Source: Planctomycetales bacterium (GTDB lineage Bacteria; Planctomycetota; JAKEIC01). Taken from it: a stretch of DNA of 51,299 nt. Shown piece after piece: positions 8,670 through 16,982 of this stretch. Each line of letters starts with the position of its first letter. Position 1 is the first letter of the stretch. Below the pieces are notes generated by a model, which did not search any database, had not been told where the DNA came from, and saw only the letters and a list, made by a program, of their open reading frames with translations. A program made the position numbers and the translations under genes. Location: assembly GCA_022614695.1 (NCBI GenBank), contig JAKEIC010000304.1:1-51299 (forward strand), given 5' to 3'.

Positions 8670-9608
8670 ATGAACGGCGATACCGCCCCCATCCGATTCG
8701 ACGCCGTCACGAAGCGGTACGTCCGGGGCATCGGGCGGAAGCCCTTCCTCGCGGTGGACGGGGTCGCGTTCTCCGTCGGCCGGGGCGAGGTGGTCGGATA
8801 CCTCGGCCGGAACGGCGCCGGGAAGACGACGACGTTCAAGCTCCTCTTCGGGCTCGTCTCGCCGACCTCCGGCCGGGCCCTCCTCGCGGGCCGCGACCCG
8901 CGGGAGCGCGGCGCGCGCCGCAAGGCCGGCTTCCTCCCCGAGAACCCCACGATGTACGACCACCTCACCGGCCGCGAGTCCGTCGCCTTCGCCGCGCGGC
9001 TCCAGGGGCTCGGGCGGGCCGAGGCGGCCTCCTCGGCGTCGGCGCTCCTCGAGCGCGTCGGCATGAGGGACGCCGCCGACGTCGCGATCCGCGAGATGAG
9101 CAAGGGGATGCGCCAGAGGGTGGGCCTCGCGCAGGCGCTCGTCGGAGACCCGGACGTGCTCGTCTTGGATGAGCCGCTCGAGGGGCTCGACCCGCTCGGT
9201 CGGCGGGATCTCAAGGGCCTCATCCGCGATCTCCGCCGGCCCGATCGCGCGGTGCTCCTCTCCTCGCACATCCTCTCGGACGTGGAGGCGCTCTGCGACC
9301 GGGTCGTCGTGATCGAGAAGGGGAGGATCCTCGCCGAGGGGAGCCTCGAGTCGCTCGTGGGCGGGCGCGTCGCGGCCTACGAGGTGACGGCGCGCGGGCT
9401 CCGTCCCGAGGCGGCCGCGGCGCTCCGGGCCCGGGCGCGCGCCGCCCGCGACGAGGGGGACCGCCTCCACGCGACCCTCGACGGGGGCGCGGACCCCGAC
9501 GAGGTCGCCCGGCTCGTCCGCGACGGAGGCGGTCGCCTCGAGGCGCTCGTCCCGGTCCGGGAGAGCCTCGAGGACGTGTTCGCCTCGCTCCTGGGGAAGG
9601 CGCCATGA
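8670..9608 (+). CDS. ABC transporter ATP-binding protein (ABC-2 type export)
   Basis: The 312-residue ATPase has Walker A GRNGAGKT at about residues 46-53, signature MSKGMRQRVGLAQAL, Walker B VLVLDEPLEGLDP and the switch histidine in LSSHIL. It resembles CcmA/NatA-type subunits of ABC-2 exporters and should drive the permease encoded next, whose ATG overlaps its stop by 4 bases. The ~90-residue C-terminal extension is typical of this subgroup. Start ATG 8670 follows GGGAG at 8660-8664. Substrate unknown; gliding, antibiotic or polysaccharide exporters share this layout. Confidence 0.93.
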   Translation: MNGDTAPIRFDAVTKRYVRGIGRKPFLAVDGVAFSVGRGEVVGYLGRNGAGKTTTFKLLFGLVSPTSGRALLAGRDPRERGARRKAGFLPENPTMYDHLTGRESVAFAARLQGLGRAEAASSASALLERVGMRDAADVAIREMSKGMRQRVGLAQALVGDPDVLVLDEPLEGLDPLGRRDLKGLIRDLRRPDRAVLLSSHILSDVEALCDRVVVIEKGRILAEGSLESLVGGRVAAYEVTARGLRPEAAAALRARARAARDEGDRLHATLDGGADPDEVARLVRDGGGRLEALVPVRESLEDVFASLLGKAP

Positions 9609-10369
9609 CGGGGGTTCTCCCGATCGCGGCCATGACCTTCCGCGCGGTCCTCCGCGACCGCGTGCTCACGCTGCTCCTGGCGCTCGCCCTCCTCACGATC
9701 GCCCTCTCGAAGGCGGTCGGCTGGGTCACCCCGTCCGAGGACGTGAAGGTCGTGACCGACCTGTCGCTCGCCTCCCTCTCGCTCTTCACCGTGCTGCTCG
9801 CGGTCTTCCTCGGGGCTCGGCTCGTGCGGGAGGACGTCGAGCGCCGCGCGCTCTACGCCGTCCTCTCGAAGGACGTCTCGCGCCTCGAGGTGATCCTCGG
9901 GAAGTACGTCGGGCTCACCGGGGCGCTCGCCCTCTCGCTCGCCGCCGCCGCCGCGGCCGCCGCCGTCTACGTCGCGGCGATGGGGGGCGCCGTCGGCGCC
10001 GCCTTCCTCGCGGCGGTCGTCGGGGTCGTCCTCGAGCTGATGGTCCTCGTGGCGGCCTCGGTCTTCTTCTCGACGGTCGCGTCGGCCCCGATCGCGGCGG
10101 TGGCGACCGCGACGGTCTACGTCGTCGGCCACGGCGTCGAGGTCCTTCGCGAGTTCCGGGACGTCTGGGAGGCGGGAGCGGCCAAGACCGCGGCCGGCGT
10201 CCTCTACGTCCTCCTCCCGAACCTCGCCGCGCTCGACTTCCGGATCGAGGCGAGCCACGCCCTCCCCGTGGACGCGGCGCGGCTCGCCCTCGCGGCCGGG
10301 GCCGCGGCCGCCTGGTCCGCCGTCTTCCTCGCCGCCGCGGCGCTGGCGTTCCGGAGGAGGGACCTGTGA
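9605..10369 (+). CDS. ABC-2 type transporter permease
   Basis: The 254-residue hydrophobic protein has about six membrane segments, with a first helix around residues 19-38 (LTLLLALALLTIALSKAVG) and a last helix near the C-terminus. A charged loop after helix 2 (RLVREDVERRALYAVLSK) matches the ABC-2 permease pattern, in which the inward loop contacts the ATPase. It overlaps the ATPase gene by 4 bases and the next gene by 4 bases, so the three are translationally coupled. Substrate not predictable. Confidence 0.88.
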   Translation: MTGVLPIAAMTFRAVLRDRVLTLLLALALLTIALSKAVGWVTPSEDVKVVTDLSLASLSLFTVLLAVFLGARLVREDVERRALYAVLSKDVSRLEVILGKYVGLTGALALSLAAAAAAAAVYVAAMGGAVGAAFLAAVVGVVLELMVLVAASVFFSTVASAPIAAVATATVYVVGHGVEVLREFRDVWEAGAAKTAAGVLYVLLPNLAALDFRIEASHALPVDAARLALAAGAAAAWSAVFLAAAALAFRRRDL

Positions 10370-11397
10370 CCCCCTCCCCTCTCGCGCTCGCGCCGGCGCT
10401 CGGGCTCGCCGCGGCCGTCGCGTGCCAGTGGGGGCTGGCGGGCCGGCCCCGACCGGACCCGAACCACCCGCTCTACGTCCCCTCGCCGCGCATCGCCCCC
10501 CACGTCGCGTCGGGGCTCCGGGTCGCGTGGGCCGACTGGCTCTACATCCGGGGCCTCCTCTACGTCCACCACGAGATAGACAACCCGAGGAAGAGCTACC
10601 GCGCCCTCCCGGCGATCTACGAGGCGACGACGGAGCTCGACCCGAAGTTCCTCGAGGCCTACCTCTACGGCGCCTGGTTCCTCACCATGCTCCGCAAGGA
10701 CGACGAGGGCGCGATCCGGCTGCTCGAGAAAGGCGCCCGGAGGCTCCCCGACCGCTGGGAGCTCTGGAACGAGATCGGCATGGTCCACATGCTGGGACGC
10801 AAGGACCGGGCCGCGGCGCTCGAGGCGCTCAAGCGCGCGGCCGGCTGCCCGGAGTGTCCCCCCTTCGTCGCGCGCTACGTCGCGTTCGTCTCGAAGGGGA
10901 CCGAGCACGACCTCGACGTGCTCCGGATCCTCGAGGAGAGGTACCGCAATGCCCCCACGGAGCTGAGGCCCCACCTCGAGGGGCTCTGGAAGGAGCACGC
11001 GGCGCGCCTCGCCGTCGCTCGGATCGAGCGGGAGGGCTCGGGGGTCCGGGCCGCGACGGGAGCCTTCCCGGCGACGCTCGACGCGATCCTCCCCCGGGCG
11101 TTCGCGGACCTCCCGGACCGCCGGCCGCCGGTCGCGGCGGGGACGCTCCTCTACGACCCGGCGACGGGCAAGGTCCGGAGCCTCCTCCTCGAGGAGAGGG
11201 CCGTCGCCGAGGGGCTCCGCCAGGCGCGGGAGGTCGTGGGGAACTTCCGCGAGGCGCGCGGGCGGTGGCCCGCGGACCTCTCGGAGCCGGCGCGCGAGGG
11301 CTTCCCACGCGTCCCGGCGCCCCCGGCCGGCGGCCGCTGGGCCTACGACCCGGCCACGGGGGCGGTCGGGCACGAGGCGGCCCCGGCCCCGCGTTGA
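10366..11397 (+). CDS. Exported TPR-like protein of the ABC transporter operon
   Basis: The 343-residue protein uses the GTG at 10366 overlapping the permease stop. Residues 1-21 form a signal peptide or anchor (ALAPALGLAAAVACQWGLAG). Residues about 50-190 look like degenerate TPRs (FLEAYLYGAWFLTM, WELWNEIGMVHMLGRKDRA). Two short segments, GTLLYDPATGK and RWAYDPATGAVG, resemble the C-terminal turn of pseudopilins. A periplasmic accessory role for the exporter is inferred only from position. No enzyme motif is seen. Confidence 0.75.
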   Translation: MTPSPLALAPALGLAAAVACQWGLAGRPRPDPNHPLYVPSPRIAPHVASGLRVAWADWLYIRGLLYVHHEIDNPRKSYRALPAIYEATTELDPKFLEAYLYGAWFLTMLRKDDEGAIRLLEKGARRLPDRWELWNEIGMVHMLGRKDRAAALEALKRAAGCPECPPFVARYVAFVSKGTEHDLDVLRILEERYRNAPTELRPHLEGLWKEHAARLAVARIEREGSGVRAATGAFPATLDAILPRAFADLPDRRPPVAAGTLLYDPATGKVRSLLLEERAVAEGLRQAREVVGNFREARGRWPADLSEPAREGFPRVPAPPAGGRWAYDPATGAVGHEAAPAPR

Positions 11398-11422
11398 CGC
11401 TCCCCGGACGCCTCCCTATACT
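11394..11422 (+). promoter_or_regulatory. Sigma70-type promoter for the TPR/alpha-CTD operon
   Basis: TTGACG (11394-11399), a 17-base spacer and TATACT (11417-11422). The -35 overlaps the stop codon of the preceding gene. Transcription should start near 11429, about 14 bases before the ATG. Confidence 0.7.
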
Positions 11423-11442
11423 CCCGCCCCCCCGAGGTGACC

Positions 11443-12795
11443 ATGCGTGATCTCTCGACGGTCGCGGTGAAGGATCTCTTCGCGGAGTCCGAGCTCAAGG
11501 TCGAGGACCTGCTCGAGCTCAGGCGCCAGGTCTTCCGCCGGACGGCGCGCAAGAAGGAGCTCGAGCGCGCGATCGAGGAGATCCGCAAGGGCACCGAGGA
11601 GAAGCCGAAGTTCGCGAGCGCCGACGACCAGGTCCGGTACGGCGCCTCCCTCTGGATCCTCGGCCGCACCCGGGAGGCGATCGAGATCCTCGAGGAGCTG
11701 AAGAACCTCCCGACGAGCGGGTACTTCCTCGCCCGCGCCCACCTGGACCTCGGCCACGTGGCCGAGGCCGCGGCGATCGCCGAGAAGCTCGCCGCGAAGC
11801 AGAAGGGCTCCCTCGACGTGCGGCTGGTCTGGGTGGAGGCCATCGAGCGCACGGGGGACCTCGCGGCGGCCCAGGCCGTCGTCGAGGCGATGGTGGGGGA
11901 CTTCCCCGAGTCGGCCGACGCGCTCGCGCACCGAGGGGTCATCCGCGAGATGGAGGCGGACCACGAGGCTGCCTCCGAGGCGTTCGAGTCGGCGCTGGCG
12001 CGCGACCCCCAGTGCGCCACCGCCCTCTTCCGCTACGCCTACCTCCTCGACAGCCGCGGCGACGACGAGCAGGCGATCGAGCTCTACCAGCGCTGCGCGC
12101 GCCTCAGGCCCCCGCCCGCGAACGCGCTCCTCAACCTCGGGATCCTCTACGAGGACAGGAACCAGTTCGAGCGCGCCATCGAGTGCTACCGGTCGGTGCT
12201 ACGGACCTACCCGAACCACATGCGGGCCCAGCTCTACCTGAAGGACGCCGTCGCGAGCCTCGACATGGTCGTGGACGAGGAGCAGGAGCGCAGCGACGAC
12301 CGCCGCGCCGCCGTGCTGAAGACGCCGATCACGGACTTCGAGCTGTCGGTCCGGAGCCGCAACTGCCTCTCGAAGATGGGCATCTCGACCCTCGGCGACC
12401 TCGTGAAGAGGACCGAGGAGGACCTGATGTCCTACAAGAACTTCGGCGACACCTCGCTCGCGGAGATCAAGGCGATCCTGGAGAGCAAGGGGCTGCGGCT
12501 CGGACTCGCGAAGGAGGAGGAGGAGCAGCGGCGGCTCCGCGAGAGCCTGCTGCAGGTGACGCCGGAGGACGAGAAGGAGGCCCTGTATCAAAGGCCGGTC
12601 ATCGAGCTGGACCTCTCGCTCCGCGTCCGCAAGGCGATGCAGCTCCTCAACGTGAACACCGTGGGCGACCTGATCCAGAAGAGCCCGCAGGACCTCCTCG
12701 CGCAGAAGAACTTCGGCGAGACCTCGCTCAAGGAGGTCCGCCAGAAGCTCGCGGTGCTCGGTCTCTCGCTCAAGGACGACAAGCAAACGGCGTAG
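11443..12795 (+). CDS. TPR protein fused to two RNA polymerase alpha C-terminal-like domains
   Basis: The 450-residue protein has a TPR region at about residues 60-270 and two helix-hairpin-helix domains of the RNA polymerase alpha CTD type at about 290-350 and 380-445. CTD1 (FELSVRSRNCLSKMGI then KNFGDTSLAEIK) keeps residues matching E. coli alpha Arg265, Asn268, Cys269, Gly296 and Ser299 that contact DNA, though Lys298 is Thr. CTD2 (LSLRVRKAMQLLNV, KNFGETSLKEV) has lost the Asn. It is not RpoA because the assembly domains are absent. It could bind UP-element-like DNA or polymerase partners while the TPRs bind proteins. ATG 11443 is chosen; GTG 11437 is an alternative two codons upstream within GAGGTGA. 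Confidence 0.88.
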   Translation: MRDLSTVAVKDLFAESELKVEDLLELRRQVFRRTARKKELERAIEEIRKGTEEKPKFASADDQVRYGASLWILGRTREAIEILEELKNLPTSGYFLARAHLDLGHVAEAAAIAEKLAAKQKGSLDVRLVWVEAIERTGDLAAAQAVVEAMVGDFPESADALAHRGVIREMEADHEAASEAFESALARDPQCATALFRYAYLLDSRGDDEQAIELYQRCARLRPPPANALLNLGILYEDRNQFERAIECYRSVLRTYPNHMRAQLYLKDAVASLDMVVDEEQERSDDRRAAVLKTPITDFELSVRSRNCLSKMGISTLGDLVKRTEEDLMSYKNFGDTSLAEIKAILESKGLRLGLAKEEEEQRRLRESLLQVTPEDEKEALYQRPVIELDLSLRVRKAMQLLNVNTVGDLIQKSPQDLLAQKNFGETSLKEVRQKLAVLGLSLKDDKQTA

Positions 12796-12803
12796 CGGGC
12801 GCC

Positions 12804-13394
12804 GTGTACGACTACTTCAAGGGGACCCTCACCGAGCGCGCGCCCAAGTACGCGGTCGTGCTCGTGGGCGGCATCGGCTACCGGCTCGAGGTCCCGGTCT
12901 CGACGTTCGCGAAGCTCCCCGAGCCCCCGGCCGAGGTGACGATCCTCGCGCACTATCACGAACGCGAGGACGGCTCGTCGCTCTTCGGGTTCGCGACCGC
13001 GCTCGAGCGGGACTTCTTCCGGCTACTCATCTCCGTCCACGGGATCGGTCCGGCCAAGGGGATCGAGGTCCTCTCGAACGCGCCCGTCCTCGACGTCGCG
13101 CGCCCGATCCGCGACGGCGATGTGCCGGCGCTCCGCAAGGTGAAGGGGCTCGGCCCGAAGCTCGCGGAGCGGCTCGTCGTGGAGCTCCGAGACAAGGTCG
13201 GGCCCCTGATCGAGGGCGAGGCGCCACGGCCCGCGACGCCCGAGGGGGCGGCCGAGGCGGATGCCCGCCGGGCGCTCGTGGCGCTCGGGTTCGCGCTCCC
13301 CGAGGCCGAGAAGGCCATCGCCCGGGCGCGGAAGTCGCTCGGCCGCGCGGCGGGGACCGAGGAGCTGATCCGGGGCGCGCTGGCGGCGGGGTAG
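12804..13394 (+). CDS. ruvA: Holliday junction branch migration protein RuvA
   Basis: The 196-residue protein has the normal RuvA length. The N-terminal OB fold begins YDYFKGTLTERAPKYAVV and contains GGIGYRLEVP. The helix-hairpin-helix pair is VHGIGPAKGIEVLS and VKGLGPKLAERLVVEL, and the flexible linker leads to a C-terminal three-helix domain (ADARRALVALGFALPEAEKAI) that contacts RuvB. It binds the four-way junction as a tetramer and targets the RuvB motor. Start GTG 12804, 8 bases after the alpha-CTD stop. ruvB and ruvC are not in this window. Confidence 0.95.
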   Translation: MYDYFKGTLTERAPKYAVVLVGGIGYRLEVPVSTFAKLPEPPAEVTILAHYHEREDGSSLFGFATALERDFFRLLISVHGIGPAKGIEVLSNAPVLDVARPIRDGDVPALRKVKGLGPKLAERLVVELRDKVGPLIEGEAPRPATPEGAAEADARRALVALGFALPEAEKAIARARKSLGRAAGTEELIRGALAAG

Positions 13395-13396
13395 GC

Positions 13397-15367
13397 GTGC
13401 CCAGGGACCTGATGCTCCGCGTTTTCCCGCCCCGGGGCGCCCCGCGGGACCTCGCGGTGGGACGCGGGCTCACCCTCGGCCGCGACGACGGCTGCGACAT
13501 GATGCTCCCGGACCCGGAGGCCTCCGGCCGCCACGCGCGGCTCGAGCCCGCCCCGGGCGGGGCGCTGCTCAAGGACCTCGGGAGCACGAACGGGACGCGC
13601 GTGAACGGGGTCCCCGTGACCGAGCAGAGGCTCGCGCCGGGGGACCAGGTGGAGATCGGGGGCCACCGGATCGTCCTCTGGACGGACGCGCCGCCGGCCG
13701 CCCCCCGGGAGGCCCGGGGCGCGGGGGCGTGGTTCCTCGTCCCGCGCGGCGGGGGCGAGAGGACCGCGGTCGGGGCCGGGATCACCGTCGGCCGGGGCGA
13801 GACTTGCGACGTCCTCCTCTCCCACCACACGGTCTCGACGCTCCACGCCCGGGTCGTCCCCGACGGGCGGGGCTGCGCGGTCGAGGACCTCGGGAGCACG
13901 AACGGGACCTGGGTCGAGGGGAAGAAGGTGCGGCGGGCGAAGCTCGCGCACGGCGCCTTCGTGGCCTTCGGGGAAGTCGCCTTCCGGGTCCAGGACGGGG
14001 ACGCGGTGCTGCCCCACGAGGTGCTGCGGGAGAAGCGCCGGCTCGCGTGGCTCGTGGTCCTCCCCGTCCTCGCGGTCCTCGGGGGCGCCGTGGCCCTCCA
14101 GCTCCTCTCCGTCGCGGAGGAGGGGGAGAGGAAGGCGGCGACTCCCCCGCCGCGCGAGGGGCCGCTCGCGGGGCGGAAGAGCTTTGCCGGGGAGACGTCG
14201 GGCGGGCTCCCCGCCGGGTTCGAGGCGGCCGCGGGAGTGGACGCCCAGGGGGGGGCCTCCATCGTGGACCCGGGCCGGGGACTCCGCGCGCTCCGCGTCT
14301 CGCCGAGGCCCGGCGCGGGGGCCGCGGCGCGCGCGATCGTCTGGGCCGGACCCGCCGTCGCTCTCGATGGGGCCGCGGGGGCCGCCGTCCGGGCGCAGGC
14401 GTTCGTCGAGTGCGCGGGCAAGTCCGGGCTCGCGGGGGCGCTCCTGCGCGCCGAGGGGGCCTCGGGCGAGGTGCTCCTCGAGCACGCGGTCGGGCTCGTC
14501 CGCGCGGGGGCCGGCGCCGCGGGCGTCGGGGAGGCCCTGGCGCTCCCTCCCGGGACCGCGCGGGTGCGGCTGGGGGCCGTCCTCTACGGGGCTCCCGACC
14601 ACGCGCTGTTCCGGGAGCTGCAGCTCTTGCCGGCGCCGGCGGGCCGGCCCTCGGTCGGGGCGATCGAGGGCGGGGGCGTGCGGCTCAAGTACGGGCCGAG
14701 CGGGGTGTTCTCGATCGAGCGGGGGGGCAAGCCGCTCGTCCTCTCGGGCGAGGTCGTCCGGCTCTCGCCCGGAGGCGACGAGATCGGCTGGCAGTCCGCG
14801 ATGCGAGCCGGGGCCACGCCGCCGGCGGCGGGAGCGGGGCTCTCGCTCACCGGGTTCCTCGACGACCTCGCGGCCGGCGGGGAGGCCGCCTTCGAGTTCC
14901 GGTCCTACGCCGGGGCGGGGGGCCTCCCGGTCGTGGAGGCGAGGGTCGGGAAGGCGGGGGTCGAGGAGGTCGCCGGTCTCTCGTTCGCGCTCGCGCCGGG
15001 GGTCCCGGCGCGCGAGGAGGCCGCGGGGGACGCGGTCGAGGCGGTCGTCGGCGAGGGGGAGCGGGTCCTGGTCCTCCGGTGCGCTGCCGGATCGGGAGTG
15101 CGCGTCGGCCCCGGCCGCTTCCTCGCCGCGGCCCGGGGCCCCGGCCCCCTCCGCCTCGGTTTCGAGATCCGCCGACGCGCCGAGTCGGAGGACCGCGCCC
15201 TCGCGGCGCTCCGGAGCGAGGCGGAGGCGGCCGCCGCGCGCGGGGACCCCGCTGCGGCCCTGAAGTCCTACCGGGAGCTCCTCGCGAGGCTCGGCGACGA
15301 CCCGTCGGCCGCGGCGGTCCGGAGCGCCCTCTCGGACGCGGAGCAGGCGGCAGCGCGGGGACGGTGA
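13397..15367 (+). CDS. Double FHA-domain membrane protein
   Basis: The 656-residue protein begins at GTG 13397, two bases after ruvA. Two FHA domains lie at about residues 7-95 and 111-198, each with the GR, SxxHA and STNGT signature (LGRDDGCD, SGRHARL, GSTNGTRVNG; VGRGETCD, STLHARV, GSTNGTWVEG). FHA domains bind phosphothreonine. One transmembrane helix at about 216-238 (AWLVVLPVLAVLGGAVALQL) separates them from a ~400-residue, probably periplasmic, beta-rich region of unknown fold ending in a TPR-like segment. It probably reads Ser/Thr-kinase signals at the inner membrane. No kinase gene is nearby. Confidence 0.88.
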   Translation: MPRDLMLRVFPPRGAPRDLAVGRGLTLGRDDGCDMMLPDPEASGRHARLEPAPGGALLKDLGSTNGTRVNGVPVTEQRLAPGDQVEIGGHRIVLWTDAPPAAPREARGAGAWFLVPRGGGERTAVGAGITVGRGETCDVLLSHHTVSTLHARVVPDGRGCAVEDLGSTNGTWVEGKKVRRAKLAHGAFVAFGEVAFRVQDGDAVLPHEVLREKRRLAWLVVLPVLAVLGGAVALQLLSVAEEGERKAATPPPREGPLAGRKSFAGETSGGLPAGFEAAAGVDAQGGASIVDPGRGLRALRVSPRPGAGAAARAIVWAGPAVALDGAAGAAVRAQAFVECAGKSGLAGALLRAEGASGEVLLEHAVGLVRAGAGAAGVGEALALPPGTARVRLGAVLYGAPDHALFRELQLLPAPAGRPSVGAIEGGGVRLKYGPSGVFSIERGGKPLVLSGEVVRLSPGGDEIGWQSAMRAGATPPAAGAGLSLTGFLDDLAAGGEAAFEFRSYAGAGGLPVVEARVGKAGVEEVAGLSFALAPGVPAREEAAGDAVEAVVGEGERVLVLRCAAGSGVRVGPGRFLAAARGPGPLRLGFEIRRRAESEDRALAALRSEAEAAAARGDPAAALKSYRELLARLGDDPSAAAVRSALSDAEQAAARGR

Positions 15368-15368
15368 G

Positions 15369-16982
15369 GTGGCGATCCCGATCCCCCTCTTGCTGGCCGT
15401 GCTCGTCGCGGCCTGGGCGCAGGCGATCCCGTGGGAGAAGGGGGAGTCGGCGCGCTTTCCGCTCCTCGGGTCGCTCGCGGCGGTCCTTTCCTGCGCGGCT
15501 CTCTGCGCGGCGGCCGCGCGGGCGCTCCGGCGCCGGCTCCCCGACGTGAGCGACCCCGATGGCGACCCCGAGCCGTTCGCGCGGCTCTACGTGAGGCTCC
15601 GGCTCCTCACCGCGCTGCTCGCGGTGGCCGGCTCGGCGTTCGCCCTCGGGGGCGCGCGGCTCGGGCCCTGGCTCCGGGAGGGGCTCGCGGGACCGCTCCC
15701 GGGTGTGGCACGGGACTTCCTGGCGCTCCTCCCGTACGCCCTCTGCGCGCTCGCGCGGCGGAGGGCGTTCGGGGGGCTCGAGCGCGAACTCACCTCGACA
15801 CCCGCCGAACTCGCGCGGGACCTGCGCGGGTCGCTCATCGTCCTCGCGCCGTTCGCCCTGCTGCTCGCGCTCCGCGATCTCGCCGGAGCGCTGCCCGGCC
15901 TCTCCCGGCTCGCGGACCACTTCCCCCTCCTCGCGTGGGCGGGGGTCCTGCTCGCGGCGGGGAGCGTGCTCGTCCTCTCGCCGTTGCTCCTGCGGCTCGC
16001 CTGGCCCACGCGGCCGCTCCCGGCGGGGCCGCTCCGGGACCGGCTCGAGTCGCTCGCCGGGCGGGTCGGCCTGGTTCGGCCGGAGCTCCGGCTCTGGGAC
16101 GTGCCGTCGCCCCGGCTCCTCAACGCGGCGGTCACCGGGCTCCTCCCCTCGTTCCGCACGGTCCTCCTCACGGTCCCTCTCGTGCGGGAGCTCTCGCCCG
16201 AGGAGGTGAGCGCCGTCTTCGCACACGAGGCGTCGCACTCGCGGCGGCGGCACCTCGTCGTCTACGCGGGACTCGGGGTGGCGTTCCTCCTCTGGGCAGG
16301 CGCGGTCCTGGACTGGACCGCGGGCCCGGCGGGGGAGGAGACGGCCTCGACTTGGCCGGCGCTCGGGGCGCTCGTCGCCGGCTTCTGGTTCGGCCTCTTC
16401 GGCTGGCTCTCCCGGCGTTTCGAGCGCGAGGCCGACCTCGACGGCGCCGAGGGGGCCGGCGACGCCGAGACCATGGCGCGGGCGCTCGAGAGGGTCGCCT
16501 CGATCGGCGGGATCCCGCGCGAGAGGTTCTCGTGGCGCCACGGGAGCATCGCGGCCCGGGTCACGGCCGTGCGCGCGTCGGGGCTCGATCCGGCGGTCCG
16601 TGCGCGCCACGCCCGCGCGGCGCGGATCGGGAAGCTCGCCGTGCCGGCCCTGGCGGTGGCGGGGCTCGTCGCGGCGGCTCCGGCGCTCGTCGCCGAGACG
16701 CGAGCAGGGCTCGGTGTCCGCGCCTTGGACGCCGGGAGCTTCGAAGTCGCGGAGGGACACTTCTCGGCCGCCCTGCGCGTCGCTCCCGCCTCGCCACTCC
16801 TGCTGCTGAACCGCGCCGCGGCGCGCCTCGCGCTCGGGCGGCCCGACGAGGCTCTCGACGACCTCCGACGCGGGAGGCCGGCCGCCGCGGACGCCGGCTG
16901 GGGCCGGTCCTTCGAGCGCGCGGCCGAGGAGGTCCTCCGAGGGACGGCTTCGAGTAACATGCCCCCTCCGGAAGCCCCATGA
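15369..16982 (+). CDS. M48-family membrane metalloprotease with C-terminal TPR
   Basis: The 537-residue protein starts at GTG 15369 and overlaps gyrA by 4 bases. Several N-terminal membrane helices precede the zinc site HEASH (residues 286-290, in VFAHEASHSRRRHL) and the third ligand Glu in FEREADLDGA, the HExxH...ExxxD pattern of M48 (HtpX/Ste24) peptidases. Another hydrophobic helix follows HEASH (VVYAGLGVAFLLWAG). The C-terminus carries a TPR-like segment (AEGHFSAALRVAPASPLLL). It probably degrades damaged or misfolded membrane proteins. Placement after an FHA sensor suggests, but does not prove, a common regulation. Confidence 0.88.
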   Translation: MAIPIPLLLAVLVAAWAQAIPWEKGESARFPLLGSLAAVLSCAALCAAAARALRRRLPDVSDPDGDPEPFARLYVRLRLLTALLAVAGSAFALGGARLGPWLREGLAGPLPGVARDFLALLPYALCALARRRAFGGLERELTSTPAELARDLRGSLIVLAPFALLLALRDLAGALPGLSRLADHFPLLAWAGVLLAAGSVLVLSPLLLRLAWPTRPLPAGPLRDRLESLAGRVGLVRPELRLWDVPSPRLLNAAVTGLLPSFRTVLLTVPLVRELSPEEVSAVFAHEASHSRRRHLVVYAGLGVAFLLWAGAVLDWTAGPAGEETASTWPALGALVAGFWFGLFGWLSRRFEREADLDGAEGAGDAETMARALERVASIGGIPRERFSWRHGSIAARVTAVRASGLDPAVRARHARAARIGKLAVPALAVAGLVAAAPALVAETRAGLGVRALDAGSFEVAEGHFSAALRVAPASPLLLLNRAAARLALGRPDEALDDLRRGRPAAADAGWGRSFERAAEEVLRGTASSNMPPPEAP

